Shown one piece after another: positions 45,611 to 57,479 of a stretch of DNA of 64,000 bases (positions are counted from its first letter, which is position 1; each line of letters begins with the position of its first letter). Location of the stretch: contig JASPKZ010007541.1 in the NCBI GenBank assembly GCA_030220185.1, positions 627,501 through 691,500 on the forward strand, in the 5' to 3' direction. Made by a program: the position numbers and the translations under genes. The stretch comes from Diploptera punctata. Lineage: Eukaryota; Arthropoda; Insecta; Blattodea; Blaberidae. The notes beneath the pieces are model-generated. The model was not told where the DNA came from, made no database searches, and saw only the letters and a program-made list of their open reading frames with translations.

Positions 45611-46028
45611 TAATTAAAAAACAATTAAAAGAGTTCGGATCACAATTTTCACGCGTCACCAAACAGGGTAACAAAATAGTAACCCACTAATAAATGCACC
45701 GATAAAATGTTGAAAACTGCACATGCAACACAATCGATTATTCACTTTATACTTATTCCTTCTCTTTATCTTTACCTTGATTGAGCATTTTAAGAAAGTT
45801 TATATTTTTATAATTAGAATGGGAGACACATTAAGAAATATTCAGTTGAAGTGATTAGCGTGTCCTACTTGTTAGAATAATTCAGGCAAAATTTATAGTT
45901 TACAGTCAATATGAAGTCTTATTACCTCATTAATATATCAGAGATTTCTATGCAATTACATATTTTGTTCCTTGCTATTTAGATGCTGGGAAAATCTGTA
46001 TATTCACAAACCACTATATTAGGGTTAC
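45611..46028. other. Spacer, nothing recognised
   Basis: AT-rich, no repeat or frame. Confidence 0.4.
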
Positions 46029-46380
46029 TATCCATCCATCCATAGTAATTCTGCCCGAGGGCAGGTCTTTCACTGCAATCATAGCATTTTCATGCCATGC
46101 TTTGCAGCTGTACTAGGGAATTGTAGGTGTGGTAGCTTCCCGTTGTTTTCCACAACGGTAAAGGTTGATGATAATGATGATGATAATGTTAAGGATGATG
46201 ATGATCATGGTCATATGATTTCCGGGACCGTTTGGGCCTTAAAGTCTTCCTGACATTTGTCTTACAGGTGAGGAAAAACCCCGATAAAAACCTCATCCAG
46301 AAAAACTGTCCCGACCGGAGATCGAAACCGGGCCCGCTGCGTGACAAGGCAGCACTCTACCTCGAGACCACAGCGGTGGA
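46029..46380 (-). mobile_element. SINE, family S3
   Basis: The minus strand has a tRNA-like head (CTCGAGGTAGAGTGCTGCC, B box GGTTTCGATCT), the S3 body with AAGGCCCAAACGGTCCCGG, and the 3' end ACTATGGATGGATGG. The flanking TTACTAT on both sides may be a short target duplication. Confidence 0.75.
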
Positions 46381-46422
46381 CAGGCTTACTATAACTAAAT
46401 TTAATTTTACATATTTTAAGTA

Positions 46423-47019
46423 CAGTAAATTCTCCTTATTCGCGGTTCCCTTATTCGCTTTTTCATTATTCGCGGGTTAAAATTGCGACACAGTTCCTGT
46501 ATTCGTTGCTAAAATTTTCTTTATTCGCGGATCCAGACGGTATATCAGAACGCAACGGCAACTTTTTATATTGCAGGCACGTGTCAAGGCGGCTTTTACA
46601 AAAAATGATTCAAATCAATTCGACAAATTAATATCAAAGTAGAACAAACCTTCTTGTTACTGAGCCTAAAGTCCATTGTTAAAAGCCACAGCCGCTGTAT
46701 TTCATATACCGCTATGTCCGTTGAATATGCCGCCCTCGCCACGATCGGTGTTTTATTGTTTCAACTTGTCATTCGTTGCAATAATTTTGATTGAATAACG
46801 CGCGCCTCTTCTACTTTATTGCTAATTTATAATGCCGAGTAAAAGGGAAATTGTTGAAATCTCTTATTAATTTATATTATTTTGATAATTTTTATTATAT
46901 TTTGGAACCTTGGATAATATCCCCTATATAGCCATACAAATTACCATTCGATATTCGCGGTTTCTGTATTCGCGACATATTTGTCGAACATATCCCCTGT
47001 GAATAAGGAGATTTTACTG
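46423..47019. mobile_element. pogo/Tigger-type MITE (copy 2)
   Basis: The left end CAGTAAATTCTCCTTATTCG and the right end AATAAGGAGATTTTACTG are inverted and flanked by TA (46421-46422, 47020-47021). Interior blocks (ACGGTATATCAGAACG, GTTTCAACTTG, TTGCAATAATTTTGATTGAA) match copy 1 at 11514-12374. These blocks run in the opposite orientation relative to copy 1. At 597 bp it has no transposase. Confidence 0.85.
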
Positions 47020-47021
47020 TA

Positions 47022-47786
47022 TATTACATATTCTTATGATGTTACATGGAATTGCATATTTCAATTTTTTTTTCTGTTTACATGTATAAATTTCTTATAA
47101 ATTCTAATCTGAAGTTTTTGGATATTGTAACTAGCTACGAAAGGAGATTAAGATGTCTGATAGGTACTGAAGAGCAAGTAGTTTGTTTTGTCTCCTACAT
47201 TAGGAGCAACTTCAGTTGGCTCTCGGAGAGCATCACACGTTTGGAAACTTAAGGACTTCTAATTCAAGAGTATGTTAATGTTCTGGAAGAAGCAATTGAA
47301 ATAAAAAGTGTCGTGTATGGAAGAGACTGAAATAAATTTTTGAGCAAAACTCCTATATAATCTACCTTTCACTTTAAATGTCAAATTTTAAAAGGGAGCA
47401 TTATATATTGTCCTGAGGACATTTCCCAGGGAAAGATTTATTTGTTAAACTTTGCCTTATCACTTCATGTAATTTTGCGAGTACATTTCCTGCTTATACG
47501 AGTAAGAACAATCTAACCAGCAAACGTCTGTTGTTGAACCCAGCGAACTTAGAAATATATTTAATTGTACACTGTGCTGCAAACTTCAATGAATGAATGT
47601 TTCTAGCATTGGAATTTACATTTACATTTGTGTTTACTCATATAATATTTAAATTGATAGAATCGAGTTAATTTTCGAAATTAGATTAATATAATATGGT
47701 CTCTAGGTTAGATTTTCTTAAAATAATAATTAGAAATGCACTGGAAAATATAATGTTAACATATGAATGTTTCTTCAAGATATTTT
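47022..47786. other. Spacer, nothing recognised
   Basis: A 68-residue frame at 47046-47252 has no motif. Confidence 0.4.
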
Positions 47787-47790
47787 GAAT

Positions 47791-47999
47791 CCTTAAATTA
47801 GCAATGCACTACATTCTTGTCTGAGTTATTTAAATGTGGCGGACTGCAGTGAAAATGAAATCAACCATAACCGTGTACATTGTGTAATTTGACATACGTT
47901 TAAGTTATTTCTATTCGTTTATTTTATTCTGTTTTATTTAAAATATTAAATAAATTAAACGAATGGTTGCGTCCTATAGGACATATTGTCAATTTAGGG
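47791..47999. mobile_element. TTAA-type MITE, diverged copy
   Basis: It matches 9603-9822: CCTTAAATT end, TTTAAATGTGGCGGACTGCAG, TAAATTAAACGAATGGTTGC and the AATTTAGGG end followed by TTAA (48000-48003). The left TTAA has decayed to GAAT. Confidence 0.7.
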
Positions 48000-48108
48000 T
48001 TAAAGAATTGCCATTAAACATTTTATATTAGACATTTTAAAGACTTTACATGTTTTAACATATTTCCTCAATTATTACTACATAGTTATGTACGTATATT
48101 TCCAATTG

Positions 48109-48457
48109 TCCAGCGCTCTGGTCTCGAGGTAGCGTACTGCCTTGTCACGCAGCGGGCCTCGGTTCGATCCCCGCTCGGGACAGTTTTTCTGGGTGAGGTT
48201 TTTATCGGGGTTTTTCCTCACCTGTAAAACAAATGTCAGGAAACCTTTAAGGCCCAAACGGTCCCCGAAATCATATGGCTATCGCAATCACCATCATTCA
48301 TATTTATCTTATCATCATCATCATCCTTCATCGGTGTGGAAAGCAACGGGAAGCTGCCACACATAAAATTCCCTAGTAAAGCTGCAAAGCATAGCATGAA
48401 AATGCTATGATTACAGTGAAAGACCTGCCTTCGGGCAGAATTACTATGGATGGACGG
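48109..48457 (+). mobile_element. SINE, family S3
   Basis: The tRNA-like head has TAGCGTACTGCC and B box GGTTCGATCCC. The body and GCAGAATTACTATGGATGGA end are well preserved. The duplication ATTTCCAATTG (48098-48108) and ATTTCCAACTG (48458-48468) has one mismatch. Confidence 0.85.
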
Positions 48458-48671
48458 ATTTCCAACTGATACTACATAAAAAATCCCACCTCTACTCATT
48501 AGGAATTCTGAGAAAACGTGGTAGTCTATGTATATTGTAGTTGAGTGACCAATTGATTTACAGCCACATTAGTGGGCGGACAAACGTGTTGGTCTCCCAA
48601 CTGATGTCACTTGTAAATGGATGTCCAAGCTAACATTTACGGGAGAAGGAAAATTTAACATGGGGAGTGAG

Positions 48672-48779
<108 letters not shown>

Positions 48780-49409
48780 CTAGCTTCCGAACTGTAGATC
48801 TGAAGTGGTCAGAAGGATATCGCTTCAAAAGACTGCTACTAATTAAAAGACTTAGAAAACTTATTTAATCACACTTATCAAATAATTAACTTAGCATATT
48901 TTCCGCTATTCACAATTTCGTCTTTCTACATGTTGTTCGGGACTTAGAAATCTTAAGAATAGTCGTAAGTCAATTCGTTATATTTAAGTTAAGACTTGTA
49001 TTAAAAATTTAAATATAATTACTTGGCCATCCGTTCATCCTTTTATAAATAATTATATATTGATATATAATTCAAACAAGTTTTAATTATTTAAAATTTT
49101 CTACTCAAAGTTAGATTTATAAAAAACAAAGAATTATGAACAATGGAAAGGACCCTATTCCAGTCAGTGCTCTGTTTTCCACAGTTAATGGAAAATAAAG
49201 GTATGTTGATGGTACCAATAAGTAGTTTATAATAATTGTCGGTTACGTAACGTGACGTACCCTGGAATTGTAATTGTTTTTGTTTTATACGTTTTCAGCT
49301 TGCTTTTATGAATTTAATACTTTTGGTAATAGCTTAGCTATCGAAAAACATCAATTTATTTGAAATGTTTTTAATTTTCGTTTGGTGATTGGGTTTTATT
49401 GATTTGTCC

Positions 49410-49710
49410 GTGGAACGACTCATCATGCTAAGTTTGCAGCTTTACTAGGGATATATAGGTGTGGTAGCTTCCCGTTTCTTTCCACATCCCACTCTCTCTT
49501 TTGCATCTTAAAATCTTAAAAGATCCGAAGAAGGTCCGGGGGTCCCGACTTGGAGATCAAGATTTGGCTAAGGACTTGACCTAAATTAACCACAGAGGTT
49601 AAATATCGTTCAATTAGGTGTTTGAGCAGATCAGAGATCCGGAAATCCCAGTTAGCCTCTGCCCCCCTTATTGATAATATGTGTAACAACATTTTTAATA
49701 AATCAAAATT
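49410..49710 (-). mobile_element. S3-related SINE, different body (inverted partner at 59215)
   Basis: GCAGCTTTACTAGGGATATA and GGTGTGGTAGCTTCCCGTTT match the S3 3' half. The adjoining segment (AAAATCTTAAAAGATC, GGTCCCGACTTGGAG) instead matches 59215-59510 and no S3 copy. Confidence 0.5.
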
Positions 49711-49796
49711 ATATAAAACTTGCAATGACGACGTATAGGCTAACTACTATTTGTAAATTATTTATTAACTTTCTTTATTTCTTAGTTAACTATATA

Positions 49797-50646
49797 TCTT
49801 AATATATAAAAATTTCGTGTCACGTTGTTTGTCCGCGATGGAATCCTAAACTACTGAACCGATTTTAATAAAATTTCGCACACTGTGTGCAGTTTGATCC
49901 AACTTGAGACTTAGGGTAGTTTATAACTACGTTTATAGTCGCATTATTTTTATTGCAAATTATTTCTTTATTATTTAACAAAGAGTTATAATTATCTGTG
50001 AGTTCCATAAGATTCTAACAGATGGCGGTGAGTTCCATACGACTCTAATAGATGACGGTGTAAGGTAATTTGGTAAGGTAATTGATTTGTTGTTTAACAA
50101 AGAGAGGTCCAGATGGCTGTGCTTTTTGTTGCAACCGCGAATTTCAATTGAATTACAAATATTGATTATTTCATAATTTAAGTGTGTTCAGTATTTATTT
50201 TATTTTTTCTATCTATCTTCGGGTTTTTACAGCTGCTGCCGTCTTCCCTTGCCAAACCTCCAGGGCCTACGGTCTTTAGCATCTTTGATGCTTAGCACTC
50301 TAGCTTGCATTACTGTCTTCATGTTTTCCTTCCATGTTAACCTTGGTCTTCCTCTTTTCTTCTTTCTGTTCGGATGCCATTCATATAGTTGCTTCGGCCA
50401 TCGCTCATCTACCATTCTTAAAACATGTCCTAACCACTTTAATTCCTTTTCCTCAATTCTTTCAATTATGCTTTCTTCTGCTTCCATTATGTTTCTAATT
50501 TCCTTATTTGTGACACGTTATTTTATTTTCAATATTATTAATTTCGTGTGTAAGTATTGGTTTTAAATAATCTGGCTAAAAGACAGCAACTTAATTTAAA
50601 TTTTTAACGTATACCTTAGCCACAGCGACGCGTGGCCGGGACTTTA

Positions 50647-50655
<9 letters not shown>
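49797..50655 (+). mobile_element. Helitron-like non-autonomous repeat, split by LINE-E
   Basis: It begins TCTTAATATATAAAAATTTCG followed by TGTTTGTCCGCG...GAACCGATTTTAATAAAATT, a sequence type common in arthropod dispersed repeats. It ends GCGACGCGTGGCCGGGAC then TTTAGT, which resembles a Helitron 3' hairpin and CTRR end. Without a consensus the class is uncertain. Confidence 0.45.
50207..50517 (-). mobile_element. LINE-E 3' end insertion
   Basis: It is bounded by a 12-bp duplication TTATTTTATTTT at 50195-50206 and 50518-50529. The minus strand reads [53 protein letters not shown] and FGKGRRQQL with no stop over the block. It ends in AAAACCCGAAGATAGATAG. Its GATA tail is only about 3 units long. 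Confidence 0.9.

Positions 50656-50687
<32 letters not shown>
50648..50687. repeat. (AT)n microsatellite
   Basis: A pure AT run of about 40 bp immediately after the Helitron-like 3' end. Confidence 0.95.
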
Positions 50688-50689
<2 letters not shown>

Positions 50690-50693
<4 letters not shown>

Positions 50694-51623
50694 CAAAACC
50701 TCGAACTCTCATAGCTCGTACATGGACAGAAAACCTTTCCCATATTATATTGACACCCTATAGTTTGTAAAAATAATTATTTTAAATGAATTTGGCCTAA
50801 ATAAACTACACATAATATTCTTCAACGAATTTTAGTGAAACGTTTAATACCGTAATGCGCATTTCCATTGTTCATAAGAAGATGGTTCATAATTCATCAT
50901 TATTTATCACGACAGCGATTTCAACCACAAATGTGTTATTAATTAGGGTCTACTTATTATTATATATATTTTGGGAAATAATTCAGTTACGGTATCCCTT
51001 GCACCCATATGGAATTAGGAAAGTGTTTTTGTTTTTAAAAGACAATTTCCTGAATACAATAAATTGATTTTGTGTCTAAGTATTCTCACGTTTATAATTT
51101 ATATTAGTTACCACGTGCGAATCTACATTATGTTTTCCAAATCAGATCTCAAGGCAAGAATACAAGTCGAAATATGAATATATAACTGCAACTTCTACAT
51201 CTTAAAATAAAGTACACATTTTTGTATGTTTTCAGCAATTTTCTTTATTTTTAACTCTTTTTCCTTTGTTGTATTTTGTGGGTTTCTTGTTTGGTATTGA
51301 ACAATGGAGAACGTCACATATGTAGGTCATCACATAATATATTCATGACATTTTCTCCATTTGAAAAGATACTGAAGAGAAATGTTACATTAGGCCTGTA
51401 TGTCAAATTCTTTCCTGTTAAATATACATTTTTACATTAAATATAAAATGTTAATTATCTTTTCAAAATACCGGGACAAATGACTTCATGTCTGGAACCG
51501 AGCTGGCTAATCTTACAAGACTGACCACGAAATGAAAACTGTCGTTCGACGAGGGTCACAGACAATTATCTTTTCTATAACAGGTGTGTTTAGTTATGTA
51601 CTATTATAACGCTGGCGAGCTAA
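50690..51623. other. Spacer, nothing recognised
   Basis: A 70-residue frame at 50855-51067 has no motif and no repeat is matched. Confidence 0.4.
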
Positions 51624-52070
51624 TATAGATTTAAGATTTAAGATTTAAGATTTAAGATTTATTTAGCCTGGTGGAGTTAAGGCCATGTGGCCTTCTCTTC
51701 CACTCACCAGGACAAACATATATTACATAAGAATATAACAATCTTAATTAACTCTAATATTAAACACTAAGTAAAAATTTGATCAAAAGATAATATCTAA
51801 TATACATATTACGATCTATAATACAACCAGTTAATGTTAGTTAAAATTAAGACTAAAACTAATAATAAAATGTATACAAGCAAGACATATTAAATTGTCC
51901 CTGTCTAGTGTATATAAAAAACAGGAAAATAATGAGATATAGAAAACTAATTTACGATTATACAATATTTAAAACAAAACAAATAAAACTATTGTTATTC
52001 TTAATATTATTACATAAATAATTAAATATATTAATATTGCTAAAAGAATACTATCAGTGAGGTGTATAAG

Positions 52071-55017
52071 TCAGTTTGTTATTAAATAATTCTTTAGTTT
52101 GTTTTTGAAGGATGTTATAGTTTGACAGTCTCTGACATAGGGTGGAAGGGAATTCCATATTTTGGTAAGTGACACCGTAAAAGATAATGAATAATATACA
52201 GTGTGATGAGGCGGGATATAAAGGACAATGTGCTGATGGGATCGAGTGTCAAGATTATGTGTGTCGGATAGTCTGATGAAGCGGCGTGATAAATAATTAG
52301 GCGATGATGTGTGAAGTATTTTATAGAGAAGGGATAGGGAATGGACAGTTCTACGATCTCTTAGACGAAACCACGATAATTGTTCCAGGGACGGTGTAAC
52401 ATGGTCAAATTTGCGAATACCACAAATAAAACGTGCGCAAGAATTATGAACACGTTGAAGTCTTTGAGTGGAAATAATATTTAAGTCTGTAAAAAGAGTG
52501 TCACAATAATCAAAATGGGGCATTGCAAGTGTTTCTACTAACATTTTCCTAAGGGCGAATGGCAAACAATTTCGTACACGATTTAATGAATGTATTATTG
52601 AGAAGACTGTTTTGCATGTATGGTTTATTTGTGTATTCCAATTTAAGTTTTTGTCAATAAATACTCCTAGAATTTTTACTGTCTCACTATAAGGGATTTG
52701 AACTCCGTTTAGTGACACATGCGAAACTGTGTTTGGGTTAATTGTAGATAATAGTCTCTGATGACCCATAATGATTGATTGTGACTTTGTAGGATTTAAT
52801 TGCAGTCCATATTTAACTGTCCAAGTCATTAGTGAGTCAAGATCCTCGTTAATTTTGGCAACAGCGTCATTTAGTGAATATTTGTCTGTGTGGATGTAGA
52901 TTTGCATGTCGTCTGCAAATAAATTATGTTTGCAATGCTTTAGGGAGTTAGATATGTCATTTATGTAGATTGAAAAAAGCAAAGGTCCAAGTACCGAACC
53001 CTGTGGAACCCCAGCTTTACGGAAGGACCAAGAAGAACATAATGTATGATTTCCTATAACAGATTGCTGGCGCTCATGAAGGTAGGAATTGAACCATTTC
53101 GTGGCACTATCAGAGAGTAAGAGGTTTTTAAGTTTATGCAACAATAAGTCCAAGTCTACCGTGTCGAATGCTTTACTAAAGTCCAGTAATGTAAGAATGG
53201 TAAGTTTTCGATTATCAGCAGCTTCGCGTATATGTCTTCGCAAATATTTAGTAGAGCAGTATTTGTATTGTGTCCTTTCCTGAAGCCTGACTGGAATTGA
53301 TCTAGAAGGTTGTAATCATTTAGGTATTCAGTCAGTTGTTTATGGACTAATCGTTCCAGAGCTTTTGAAAGAGTAGGTAAAATGCTAATGGGTCGAAAGT
53401 CGTTCGGGGTTGAGGGCGTTTTAACTTTAGGCAGTGGACGTACGAGGGCTTGTTTCCACAATGAGGGATATGTAGAAGTTTGTAGTGAGGAGTTAAAAAT
53501 ATGAGTTATAGTAGGTAGTATAGCTTCGATTATTTTATTCAGTAAAGTAATATTTATACGGTCAGTTCCTTCTGCTTTGGTTTTTATTCGCATGATGGCT
53601 TTATTTACGTCGTAGTCTGTAACATATGAGAAGTGGAAAATGTTCTCTGTCGGGTTGATTTGTCAGTGATAATTCATTTATTGTTTGTTCTTTATCCTTT
53701 GGAGTAGTAGTTATACCTGTGAAGTGATTATTGAGTGTGTCCAGGGAAACAGGTAATTTGTCTACCTGTGTGTCTTTTCTCCCAATTCCCATTCTATTCA
53801 AGTTTTTCCAGATTTCTGAAGTATTGGTATTTGTTAGGTTGTATAAATGTCTAAGTTTGGCGTTTCTTATAGCTTGATTTGTCTTGTTACGTAACTGTTT
53901 ATATTGAGTGAGACTTGTGTCTGTTTTGTTGAGTCTATATTTCTTATGCGCTGCGTCTCTATCAGTCATCAAGTTACGAATTGAAAGAGTCATCCAGGGT
54001 GCAGGGCGTCGTTTCACGAGTTTAGTTTTTAGTGGGGCATGTCTGTTGTATAATTGTAGTATAAAGTCATTTAGTGTCTCAACTTTTTCATCTACAGAAT
54101 GCAGCGTCCATATTGAATGCCACGGCATCTGCATAGCTTCTTCAATTAGGGTTGCATTGTCTATATGTTTTAAGTCTCTATACGTAATAGTCTTTCGAGT
54201 CGGTTTAGGGCACTGCAGTGAATATGCTAAGAATATAATATCATGTGCTGATATTCCCGGGGCTGGCAGTTGCCCGTGAGTAAGTACTCTGTCTGGATTA
54301 TTAGTTGCAATTAAGTCAAGTAACGTCTCAGAGTGATGAGTGTGATGTGTAGGTCGTAGGGGTAGGAGTGTCATATCACAAGCCTGGAACGTAGCCATCA
54401 GTTGTTGTGTATGTATGTTATCAGTGTCTAGTATATTTATATTAAAGTCGCCCATAACGATAACGTGTTCATATTGTATTCGCGCGTTTTGTAAAGTGGA
54501 CTCAATTTCAGCGATGGCTTTTATTTTAGGAGGTTGGTATACTACACAGAGAAGACATTTTTTGAAAACTGACAAATATTTCTATGAACATAATTTCGGC
54601 AGATGGTTCGTTATTAGATAGATACACAATTTTAGGAGTAAGGTCTGTTCTAACGAAGGCTCCAATACCGCCCCCGCGACTGTAAACACGATCGTGTCTA
54701 AGAAAAGTATAACCATCCATGTCAATTAAAGAAGAGGTAATGGTGGGATTTAGCCACGTTTCGGATATGAGAAGAGCATGAATATTTAAAGAGAAGAAAA
54801 TAGTTCTGATCTCATCTATATGTGCAGTAATACTCTGAGCATTGAAATGGGCTACCTGCAAGGAAGTAGGGTATGTGGACAAAGCTATTTCTAAAGCATT
54901 CCTTGAAGTAGTGGGGTCGAGAAGGGGAGTGGGAAGGTTATTGTCCTGTAGCCTGTCAAAGACTGTCAAAGGAAAATCATCATTTAAACGAAAAATGGTC
55001 GTAAAATATTTCAACAA
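52071..55017 (-). pseudogene. LINE-D ORF2: AP-type endonuclease plus reverse transcriptase, three frameshifts
   Basis: The product would nick target DNA and reverse-transcribe the element RNA. Endonuclease (55017 to about 53900): VAHFNAQSI, LLISETWLNP (catalytic Glu), RGGGIGAFVR, MGDFNINILD, and GISAHDIIFL, where the usual SDH is SAH. Reverse transcriptase (53593-52071): LPKVKTPSTPNDFRPISIL, motif A LLDFSKAFDTVD, motif B GVPQGSVLGPLLFSIYINDI, motif C LFADDMQIY, then FDYCDTLFTDLN and the C-terminal WNSLPPYVRDC. The catalytic aspartates are intact. Single-base shifts near 54550, 53650 and 53240 split the frame into four pieces. Confidence 0.92.
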
Positions 55018-55130
55018 ACTTACAAACTAAACTTGGTATCACGTCACTAAGAATATCTTAATTTTATGTACTATTAATAAAATGTTTAAAGTGATAACTG
55101 TCGGTTATTCACTGGCCGTGTTTGCACTAA

Positions 55131-55232
55131 TTATATTTCTGAGGCCCGGAGAATGATGCGTTTGTTATCTCCTTCTTTAACATGGATTGCTCCGTCAATT
55201 GTCCACACATTTGTTAAACATTGCCGTACTGA
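55131..55232 (-). pseudogene. LINE-D ORF1 C-terminal remnant
   Basis: 33 codons ending in TAA: CLTNVWTIDGAIHVKEGDNK then RIILRASEI. A VWT-xDG-xI-V-pattern is common at the end of ORF1 proteins of CR1/Jockey-type LINEs. About 110 bp separate it from the ORF2 start at 55017. The 5' truncation point lies just upstream. Confidence 0.6.
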
Positions 55233-55240
55233 TTATAGAT

Positions 55241-55734
55241 AAGAGAAACTACAAAACAATTCAGTGCTGTGTCTTTCAAAATGCGCACTCTTTAGTATAA
55301 ATGCACTGGTGACATAACATGCACTACTGATGAAACTTCATACCGTTTTTATGTATGCAACTAAGGGATCTAAGACTGTGCACAAAGTAAGGCAAGCTCT
55401 CACTGGATATCTAGACGCCTAGGCCTACTTTATATTGTTCATTAAATGTTAATTTGTGTTCGTTCAAATGACAGTTAGTAGTTGCTATCACTACTGCTGC
55501 TGTTGCTCTATTGTGTTTCAGTCCATGAAGTGCCGTAGCATCATCATTCTTTCCTTAAGTCTCCGCCTCGTAACATTCATTCTTCTTACTCTATCCACGC
55601 AATAATCTATACCTTCGTCTTGATATTTTACATTTATAACCTAATTTTCCACTGAACATGTTTTAAACCTCCCAACCACAACATTATTTTGCGGTTAATT
55701 TAAACTATTATAATTTATGTATCGTATAAATAAA
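55241..55734. other. Spacer, nothing recognised
   Basis: No frame, repeat or tRNA-like sequence is seen. Confidence 0.4.
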
Positions 55735-56600
55735 TAATAGTTTTAAAAAACTAAAACAATACGCTTTATTAGAAAACCGAATTAAAAAATGATAAACAAT
55801 TTTAATTTCCAACACGCTTGGGATAAAATTAAAGGGTTAACAAAAAATCATCTCCAACACATATAGAATAAAACTAGAGTTATCAACAAAAAGAAAATAA
55901 TTTTACCATCAATATCAATTAATATATTTGATAATAAAGAAATTGGTAAAAGTAAAGTCTCCAAGAAGAAAATGTAAAAATCCTAAAAAGCACCCCACGC
56001 TTTTGATGGTAAAATTATTTCCTTTTTGTTGATAACTGTAGTTTTATTCTATATGTGTCGGAGATGATTTTTTTTTTGTTGACCACTTTAATTTTATCCC
56101 AAGCGTGTTGGAAATTAAAATTATTTTTCATTTGTTTAGTTCGGTTTTCTAATAAAGCGTATTGTTTTAGTTTTTTGAAACTATTATTTATATTTTATTT
56201 TTAATATTTCACAGATTAAGATAAAAATGTAAATATCTTTAAATTCTATACTATTGTAGTGTGAGCTAAAAGTAATACTCTTCTAAAAAAAATCCTCCCA
56301 GCCGAATTTGAACCAGCGACCTATGGATTACTAAAATTATATACCACTAGAGTTCACCGCTCTACCAACTGAGCTCTTACAACGATTAACTAGAAAGTCG
56401 ACAAGTCCGCAACTCATTATACCAGTTTTCATTTTTTTCTGATTTTCTGATGATTCTGGCCAGGATTTTGAAAACAAAATATGTAATTATTGTATTGTGA
56501 CGGGTCCTTTACAAGTATAAAAGTTTCAAGTCGATCCAATGTTTCTACGTGGGTGAAAATCGTGTTCAAAGATTCCGTTACATAGATACAAACATACTTT
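55735..56600. mobile_element. Mosaic repeat, partial copy joined to the next
   Basis: It has a foldback (arms about 55797-55912 and 55993-56133), a linker, a tRNA-Tyr-like module on the minus strand (56293-56377) and one body unit (TTGTATTGTGACGGGTCC). It stops where the inverted end of the next copy begins. Confidence 0.65.
56293..56377 (-). other. tRNA-Tyr-like module
   Basis: The minus strand has GAGCTCAGTTGGTAGAGCGG, GTGAACTCTAG, an insert of about 20 bp, ATCCATAGGTCGCTGG and GGTTCAAATTCGGC. The D and T arms are well preserved and the insert sits where tRNA-Tyr genes carry their intron. The acceptor stem is not complementary, so it is not a working tRNA. Confidence 0.6.
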
Positions 56601-56628
56601 TTTTACACGCTTTATATTAGCTTGACCT

Positions 56629-56629
56629 G

Positions 56630-56700
<71 letters not shown>
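56629..56700. repeat. (TATC)n microsatellite
   Basis: About 18 tetranucleotide units next to the inverted end, matching the GATA run at the other end (58617-58638). Confidence 0.95.
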
Positions 56701-57399
56701 GTAACTGAATCTTTCATCGCGTTTTTCACCCACTTAAAATAATTGGATCGACTTGAAATTTTGTATACTTGTAAAGGACCCGTGACAATACAATAATTTC
56801 ATATTTATTTTCTAAAATCCTGGCCAGAATCATCAGAAAATCAAAAAAAGTGTTTTTGTATTTATGTAACGGAATTTTTTAAACCGATTTTCACCCACTT
56901 AGAAACATAGGCTAGACTTGAAACTTTGTATACTTGTAAAGGACCCGTGACAATACAATAATTTCATATTCATTTTCTAAAATCCTGGCCAGAATCATCA
57001 GAAAATCAAAAAAAGTGTTTTTGTATTTATGTAACGGAATTTTTGAACCCGATTTTCACCCACTTAGAGACATTGGACCGACTTGAAACTTTGTATACTT
57101 GTAAAGAACCCGTGACAATACAATAATTTCATATTTATTTTCTAAAATCCTGGCCAGAATCATCATAAAATCAAAAAAAGTGTTTTTGTATTTATGTAAC
57201 GGAATCTTTGAACACGATTTTCACCCACTTAGAAGCATTGGATCGACTTGCAACTTTGTATACTTGTAAAGGACCCGTGACACTATAATAATTTCATATT
57301 TTATTTCTAAATTTCTGGCCAGAATCATCAGAAAATCAAAAACATTAAAACTGGTATAATAGGTTACGAACTTGTCGACTTTTTAGTCAATCGTTGTCA

Positions 57400-57479
57400 G
57401 AGCTCAGTTGGTAGAGCGGCGAACTAGTGGTATATAGTTTCAGTAATCCATAGGTCTCTGGTTCGAATCCGGCTGGGGA
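57400..57479 (+). other. tRNA-Tyr-like module (best copy)
   Basis: AGCTCAGTTGGTAGAGCGG (57401-57419) is a perfect D arm with A box. AATCCATAGGTC and CTGGTTCGAATCCGGC give the 3' anticodon arm and a perfect T arm with B box. The anticodon region holds an insert of about 20 bp (AGTGGTATATAGTTTCAG). The sequence before the D arm (TTGTCAG) cannot pair with that after the T arm (TGGGGAGG), so no functional acceptor stem forms. Confidence 0.65.

Larger units (their letters stand above)
51631..55233 (-). mobile_element. LINE-D, nearly full length (CR1/L2-like)
   Basis: This is the longest element in the window (about 3.6 kb). It contains the end of ORF1, all of ORF2, a 3' UTR with CTGGTGAGTGGAAGAGAAGG and GGCCTTAACTCCACCAGG, and a tail of ATCTTAA heptamers. 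TATAGAT at 51624-51630 and 55234-55240 may be a 7-bp target duplication. The tandem-repeat tail in place of poly(A) fits the CR1/L2 group. Confidence 0.9.

Noticed and set aside
53908..54279. 123-codon plus-strand frame
   Set aside because: It is the antisense shadow of the LINE-D endonuclease region.
57400..57479. Functional tRNA-Tyr gene
   Set aside because: There is no acceptor stem pairing and the GTA anticodon is lost. The module recurs only within the mosaic repeat.
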